A DNA stretch of 64,000 bases from Panagrolaimus kolymaensis (taxonomy: Eukaryota; Nematoda; Chromadorea; Rhabditida; Panagrolaimidae). Below the pieces are notes generated by a model, which saw only the letters and a list, made by a program, of their open reading frames with translations, had not been told where the DNA came from and did not search any database. Every line of letters begins with the position of its first letter. Position 1 is the first letter of the stretch. This document shows, piece after piece, positions 57,874 to 64,000 of this stretch. Made by a program: the position numbers and the translations under genes. Location of the stretch: contig JAJQJQ010000040.1 of assembly GCA_028622995.1 (NCBI GenBank), forward strand, positions 310,001-374,000, read 5' to 3'.

Positions 57874-59053
57874 GATGAAATAAATACCAGAGAAATATTC
57901 TTTGAGGCTTGAAGAAACGTTGAAGCTAAAATCTTTGAAAAAAAGATTTGATCGATGACAAAAAACAACAAAAAATGTGAACCACGTCAAAAATAAAAAA
58001 GAAGCGAACGACTGCGACTGAAAAAATTGCGCGCGAATTTGAGATATACATTTGAAAAAATGAGTGTTAGCGTTTATTTTAACGACGTTGAAAGGTTTTG
58101 ATTTACTTTTCTTCTTCCTCATCCTTTTGGTGTCCACTTTTTGAAGTTTATCGTATTTTTTCTTTATCGATCATCACTTTAAAAAATGGGATAACACATT
58201 TATTTATTGACTTGAAAGAAGTTAATGTGCGCAACAAAAAAAAAATATATGAGTAAGGAAATAAAGAGCAGCTGGTTTTAAAATCAACTTTTGTGGTTTG
58301 AAAAAAAAACAATAACATAGAAGCCAAGGAAAGACTGACACAAAAAAACAGAAGAAAAAAAAGACGAAGGTGGAGCTTTGATTCATAAAGAGTCTTTTCG
58401 ACCAATGAATGCAGCAACAAAAGAAGAGTTTATTCATGTTTAAATTAAACTTAAAAAGATGCATACATAAATGTTTAGAAAAATTTAATCTTATGTTAGA
58501 ATAATAGATCATAAAGTTCTGACATACAATTTTGTTTCGTTTTTTTAACAACAAAAAATGTCGAAATGTACATTCAAAGTTCTGCATAAAAAGAACTCCG
58601 TTATTTTTTTGTTTTAAAATTAAGATCATCGTGGAAAATAATGTAACAAGTAGCATATGAATCTACATCCTAGGTCTCGCTTTAGTTTGTCTTACTTTTT
58701 GCTTGAATAAATGATATGATGTAAACAAATTTTTTTAATCAAACTTATTTTGTTTGTTTATTTTAAAACATTCATATATTTTAGTCCAATGCATCTATTT
58801 ACCACACTTTTTACAGCTCTTTTAAACGTTCATCTTTCACATAAATTTTTTATGGAGTTGTAAACCATTGTTGTTTGTAAAGTCTATGGAAACTTTGCAT
58901 GCATTATTTTATTATCATTTATTTTTTTTTATAAATTTGGTGATAGGCAAAATAAATTACTTTATGAAAATAATAAATTAAAAATGGAATTTCAAAGCAA
59001 AAGTGAAATTTTTTTTTGAAAGGCAACAAAAAATGGGGAAAATGAATGAAAGC
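57874..59053. other. Intergenic between UGDH and EB1
   Basis: AT-rich with one 144-codon minus-strand frame (58222-58656) made of Phe/Leu/Lys strings, not a gene. It contains the EB1 promoter and the UGDH 3' UTR. No repeat or RNA seen. Confidence 0.4.
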
Positions 59054-60976
59054 TTAAGGGAAAAGGTTTAAACTTTGGCTTTTAGCTGTTCCAATTGAAA
59101 AAACGCGATATCCAATATGCTTGAGTTTGTTTTGATCAAGGATTAAACGGCCATCAAAAATTGATGCTGGCTTTTTCATAACAGAATAAAGCTTTTCATA
59201 ATCAATATCCTTGAATTCATCCCATTCTGTGAGAATAACAATTGAATGAGCATTTTTACAAGCTTCATATGGGGTTTGAAAAACATCCACGTATTTGTTT
59301 ACTATAAAATAATGAAGAAGATTTACTTATGTCAACAACAAAAAATGAATTACCAATATCTTTGGAAGTAACCAAACCCAATTCATGACGAACAACAGTT
59401 TCAGGAACTTTTGGATCATAAACGCAAAGTTGGGCTCGTTCATCAAGAAGATGTTTTCCAACGTGAATGGCGGAGGATTCACTAAATTTAAGAATTGCTA
59501 AAACTAAATTTTATGCTTAAATAATTACCGGGTATCAGCAGTATTTTTCTTAAAACTAAAACCAAACAAAGCAATACGTTTATCTGTCACAGTGTTAAAC
59601 ATTTCGCTAATAATTAAATCAGCGAATCGACGGCGTTGATAATTATTAATTTCAACAATCTAAAATGGTTTTATATTGACAATATTTCTTCTTCTTTTTT
59701 ATACTCACCCCAAGGAAATAATTTGCAACTTTAGATAAATTTAATGTTTCACATAAATAAACCAAACTAAGGACATCTTTTTGAAAGCAACTTCCACCAA
59801 ATCCGACACTAGCTTGTAAAAATTTATTCCCTATTCGAGTGTCGCATCCTACAGCATGAGCCACTTCTCGAACATCCGCGCCGGTGGCTTCACAAATTGC
59901 TGAAACTGCATTAATACTTGATATTCTTTGAGCCAGCATAGCATTAGCTACAAGCTTGGTAAGTTCACTCGACCAAGTATTGGTTGTAATAATTTTTTCA
60001 CGAGGAACCCATCGCTCGTAAATTGCAACCAATTGTGCGACAGCTTGAAGCCCATCTTCACTATTTTCGCCACCAATTAAAACTCGATCCGGATTTGCGA
60101 GATCATGCATTGCAGTGCCTTCAGATAAAAATTCAGGATTTGAAAGAACTTGAAAATATTGATGCTTGTTATGAACCTGTGCTTCTTTGAGAATTTGTTT
60201 AATACTTTGAGCAGCTTTAACGGGTACCGTAGATTTCTCTACAACAATTTTAGGGCTTTGGGCATATTCAGCGATAGTACGAGAAACGGATTCAACATAT
60301 TTTAAATCAGGTGCCATTCCCTATAAAATAAAAATATTTAACTTTTTATAATTGTGGTGATTGAACAAACTTGGCCACGTCCATATGATTTTGTTGGAGT
60401 ATTGACGGATATAAAAATAAGATCAGCTTCTTGAATAGCTGAACCGACATCAGCAGAGAAAAAGAGATTTCTTCCACGACATTTTTTAACAATTTCTTCT
60501 AATCCTGGCTAAAGTTTTTAAGATATTTACACAGTGACTTTTTTTTAAATAAATACAAACTTCATAGATTGGAAGTTTATCTGAATTCCATTCATCAATT
60601 TTTTCTTTATTCATATCAACAACAGTAACTCTAATGTCGGGGCATTGGTTCGCAATCATAGCACATGTTGGACCTCCAACATACCCAGCTCCAACACAGG
60701 CAATTTTTTCAACCTAATAATTTTGGATTTTAATATTTTTTGTTAAAAAAATATTATACTTTTAGAGAAAGCTCGATGTTTTAATGATATTATTTCTTTA
60801 TTATGTATAAAATTTTAAAATAAGAATAGGTCTAATAAAAGGGAAATAAAACTTTTTTCATTGGTTAATTAATTACATCGAACTCCCTCTCAAAAATCAT
60901 AAACTTTCTTAAACACACTTACTTTCTCCACCATTTTCAAATTTTTTTCAGCTACTTCTTGTTCCTTTAAACTCAT
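59054..60976 (-). CDS. sqv-4: UDP-glucose 6-dehydrogenase
   Basis: About 470 residues in seven exons. It oxidises UDP-glucose to UDP-glucuronate for glycosaminoglycan synthesis in the cytosol; the worm gene is sqv-4. The N-terminal Rossmann fold has [20 protein letters not shown], preceded by an 18-residue leader [18 protein letters not shown] in its own exon. Other marks are [48 protein letters not shown], and AEL-like [20 protein letters not shown] with the catalytic Lys. The nucleophilic Cys lies in [20 protein letters not shown]. The C-terminal domain has [20 protein letters not shown] and [12 protein letters not shown], then [10 protein letters not shown]. Length and motifs are those of animal UGDH. 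Introns are 45-60 nt except the first (about 200 nt). Confidence 0.96.
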
Positions 60977-63574
60977 TTTTTAATGTTTTAGTTGAAATTT
61001 CACTTGTTTTAAAATTAAAATATTTCCACGTTGCAAAAATAAAAAAAAAAGACAATAAGCTTAGTCGCGACCTTTGAATTATTAATATAGAAAAGATTAT
61101 TTAACTATGAATAATAATTGAGGAATTTTAATAATATCGCTGTCCTTTTTTAAATGATGTCAAGATTCGTCAACTGTGTTGGATTTGATTAAACAAAAAT
61201 TTTAATAATCAATGTTGAATGTTATTCCAATCCAAATAAAACAAAACAATTTTCAAAAATGGAAAACTTGAAGAAAAAAACTTTGATTGTTGGCAAATGT
61301 TGGCACAGAATACCAATTTACGTTAAATAGCTAATCCAAAAAAAAGCCCAATCAACTGCTTTTCTCTAATGTTTTTTTTTTGCATTATTTATATTTTGGC
61401 TTTTTTGATTGATAAAGTTTGATGAGAAAATAGAATAGATTGCTGATAAGTTTGGGAAAGGCAAAGAATTTTATCAGATGAGAGAGGAAAGAAAAAGAAA
61501 GCGTCAATGAATGAGGGCGGGGGTCGTAAAGATCGGCGATAAAAAAAGGTGTTAACGTGGGATTGTTGTCGTAATAAATTATGAATGTTCAATCATCGTT
61601 GGTTTTAAAATGTCCACTAAAAGGAAGAGTTATCGCTTCAAAAAAAAAAGAAAATGTGAAGGAAAAAAACATTTTGATTTAATCCTTTTTTATTCCATGT
61701 ACATATTATAATGTCTAGAAAATTACCCAAATTTTAGAATTTTTAGTCAGTCTTTGAATCGAAAAAAAGCTTCGAAATCAACGATTTTACGAAAAAAGGT
61801 GTTTCAGATACCTAAGATACTTTCACCCAAATAAATACTGGTAAGTTGCTGCCAACAACTTAAAATTAAATTAATAATGAGCTTCACCATAATTTTTTCT
61901 CCTCTATTTAGCTTATTTATTTAGACAACATTAAAAAAATTATGGACTATAGGAAAAATATCAAACAAAAAAAGATTCGTCAATCAATTGAATTCCCGAA
62001 AAGTTACAGAAGCTTAAAACAGGTGTTTAAATAAGGAAAAAACGAATTGTTTCGTTTTATAAATCAATTGTGTTTCGCTAAATATGAATTGAAAAAAATA
62101 CTAAAAATCCTAAAAACTCGGACGTCCTTGTTCCTTCTTCCACATCACATTGTCACTTTTTTTGAACAAACATTGATGATCGAAAAAATGGCAATGGAGA
62201 AAACAATGGAAAACAAAAATGGAAAAATGAAAAATCTGTTTCATTTTATTTTTTTTACGAATCACGGTTGTTAAAATTAAATAAACACAAATGGAAAATG
62301 CAACGTATGTAATGCTTCGCTTTTTTTGTTTGAAAGGCTAAAAAAGACGAAATGAGGAGAAAATTGATGATGGCGACTAGAAGATGCCAAGCAACAAATA
62401 AATAAAACGCTTTAAAAGGACAAAACATCAATTGCCTAAACAACCGATTATTAAACATACAGCTAAGAAAAAAGAAAGAGATGATGGTCGACAAGATCGC
62501 TTTGTATCTTTTTAAAACAATGTTCAAAAAGCTGCAAATACGTGTGGTTGACGCCGCTGGTTGTAAAAAAAATATAGAACGGAATGAAACTAAAATCTGT
62601 CACCAAATATTCAAACTAAAGAACATAGCTTTGTGGTTTTAAACCCTAACAAAAGAAATAAGTCGGCGATACAAATTATCATTTTTCAAAAAAAAAAGTT
62701 TCTTGATTTTTATATATTTTTATTAAAAGCAAAGCTCTTTTTTATTTATTTCAAAAAATGAAATTAAAATTTCAGAAAGCGCTTTTAAATTTTTTTGAAA
62801 ATATCAAAAGAAGGATAAGAAAAAAAAATAAAAAAACCGGATAGCATTGTTTTATTTAATGAAAAAGAGGTATAAAATAAATTTTTGAAAGCTGAGCGGA
62901 GATAAATAACAATAGATTATTATGTGAGATAACAATCAGAGCAGTTAAAACAATGAGAAAATGCATTTTTTGAAGAACAATTAAAAATTGATTTATCTAA
63001 AAACAATCTGCCATTATTTCTGTATTTCCTCAACAACAAAAAATGGAAATAAATAAACTATAATTTCTGATAAATTAACAACAGTAGGCATTGATTTTTT
63101 GTAATTAAATAGAATAAAATAGTTCTGAAAGTGCCTGGTAAAAATTTTGTTAAGAATTTTAATAATGCAAAGTTTACAAAATAAAATTTTTGCTGAAGAA
63201 GAGCTGTAAAAAATCCTTCAATGTGTTTGATTACCGTAGTTTTTTTCGCTATGATTTAGCGAAAAAATGATTTTCAAAAAAAATTTGAACTATCAAAGAC
63301 CCGCGCATTGGGCACCGCGCCAATGGATCCTGATATGGGAGAAAAATAATAAGACGAAGAAGAAAAGAAAATCGTTGGTTGTCGTCCTTGGCTCTCTTTT
63401 TTTTTTTACTTGTGTTACGTCTTTTCTTTTGTTCAAGCTTTAGTCTTCTTCCTTTTTTTGCGCCGAAACAATTGCAATCGATTGTAAATTTCCTCTCCAT
63501 CATTATTTTGATATTTTAGTTTTGAATTATTATGAAACTATTGTAAAAAAAAATTATTCTGAACTTTTCAAATA
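60977..63574. other. Intergenic, 2.6 kb, between UGDH and the CDK4/6-like gene
   Basis: No convincing gene. Frames in this stretch are low complexity on both strands. Two GC-richer patches stand out (61500-61560 and 63295-63340). The region must contain the promoters of both genes, which point away from each other. No RNA gene could be recognised by eye. Confidence 0.4.
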
Positions 63575-64000
63575 ATGGTAGCTTTATCGGATTTTCATTT
63601 TACAAAAGAAGTTGGAAGAGGTGCTTATGGAGTCGTTCATGAAGTTAGAAACAGAGCCACAAATGAAGTTGTAAGTTACTTTTTTATATCATTCATATTA
63701 ATTAATTCCATGATTTTAGTTTGCTATGAAAGTGATAAACTTTGCTGTAACGAACGATGGCGTACCTCAAAGTGTAGTTCGTGAAATGGCTGCTTTGATG
63801 GCGGTAAAAAAACTTTCTCATCCAAATATTGTCAAGCAAGTTTTTTTCTATTCTTCTTTCCTTTCATAACGTTTTAATTTTAGATTGCATGAAGCTTTTA
63901 TAAATGGTAATACTGGCAACTCTCATAATACCCTTCATCTTTTATATGAAAAATGTGATTGGGATTTACACCATTTTCTTGAAAACATTCCTCGAAATAT
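63575..64000 (+). CDS. cdk-4: CDK4/6-like cyclin-dependent kinase, N-terminal part
   Basis: The first three exons of a protein kinase cut by the window edge. VALSDFHFTKEVGRGAYGVV carries the Gly loop, with Tyr at the inhibitory position. EVFAMKVINF holds the catalytic Lys. The cyclin-binding helix reads GVPQSVVREMAALM, equivalent to PISTVRE/PLSTIRE of CDK4/CDK6 and unlike PSTAIRE of CDK1/2. It is followed by SHPNIVKLHEAF and the hinge LHLLYEKCDWDLHHFLENIP, matching the FEHVDQDL..YLDK.P of CDK4/6. CDK4/6 with cyclin D phosphorylates RB-family proteins to allow G1 progression. The second intron has a GC donor (AA|GCAAGT at 63836); only this join keeps the VKLHEAF frame. The activation loop and C-lobe lie outside the window. 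Confidence 0.85.

Noticed and set aside
58222..58656. 144-codon minus-strand frame between EB1 and UGDH
   Set aside because: Long only because of T/A runs; Phe/Leu/Cys strings without domain or splice context.
63290..63345. GC-richer patch that might be a tRNA or small RNA
   Set aside because: I could not fold it into a cloverleaf and found no A/B box pair.
63249..63503. 84-codon Lys/Arg-rich minus-strand frame upstream of the CDK gene
   Set aside because: Basic composition comes from purine runs in the promoter region; no conserved motif.
1..64000. CRISPR array, bacterial operon, toxin-antitoxin or phage genes
   Set aside because: All genes are intron-rich animal genes. The only long direct repeats are the LTR units, which are far too long for CRISPR repeats.

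Overview
The window is animal DNA, most likely from a nematode. The sequence is AT-rich. Nearly every gene is cut by many introns of about 45-65 nt with GT...TTTTTTAG borders. Genes are packed on both strands, often in closely spaced same-strand pairs. Several products have worm-style counterparts (SOL-2/Neto, MTK-1, EMB-30/APC4, BRC-2-like, TLI-1/TOLLIP). No species is claimed, and the nematode call is an inference. Product names come from recognising motifs by eye; no search was run.

Layout. 1-2631 (-): 5' part of GCN1. 3407-4170 (+): small protein with one BRCA2-type BRC repeat. 5601-8637: LTR retroelement with three LTRs and two internal regions in perfect tandem, flanked by a 5-bp target duplication. 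9271-15444 (+): synaptotagmin-like (Slp/bitesize) locus in two parts, with a 794-bp TA-flanked MITE-like element in its first intron. 15587-17163 (-): mitochondrial prolyl-tRNA synthetase. 17524-18098 (-): GOLGA7/Erf4. 18348-21287 (+): APC4-like APC/C subunit. 22310-23046 (+): tetraspanin. 23507-28862 (-): MEKK4/MTK1. 29231-30296 (+): TOLLIP. 31911-33399 (+): UBE2Q. 33808-34350 (-): PPIL1-type cyclophilin. 34660-37339 (+): UTP4/cirhin. 37421-39430 (+): Neto/SOL-2-like CUB receptor. 39527-41097 (-): XPNPEP3. 41238-42202 (-): DHRS4-like SDR lacking key catalytic residues. 42477-48410 and 48727-53094 (+): two ATRX-family SNF2 ATPases in tandem. 53533-55601 (-): Ku70. 55766-56462 (-): minimal SECISBP2. 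56646-57873 (-): EB1. 59054-60976 (-): UDP-glucose dehydrogenase. 63575-64000 (+): start of a CDK4/6-like kinase.

Most genes are unrelated housekeeping or signalling genes. Several deal with DNA repair, chromatin or the cell cycle (BRC protein, Ku70, two ATRX paralogs, APC4, CDK4/6), but nothing shows they act as one system. Operon-like runs are EB1-SECISBP2-Ku70, DHRS4-XPNPEP3, UTP4-SOL-2 and ATRX-ATRX. Splice-acceptor-like TTTTAG or TTTCAG sits just upstream of several start codons, which fits trans-splicing or short spliced 5' leaders.

The least ordinary items are the single-BRC protein with an RPA-binding-like tail, the three-LTR element whose LTR contains a host-like intron, the 184-residue SECISBP2, the inactive-looking DHRS4 and the divergent ATRX pair.
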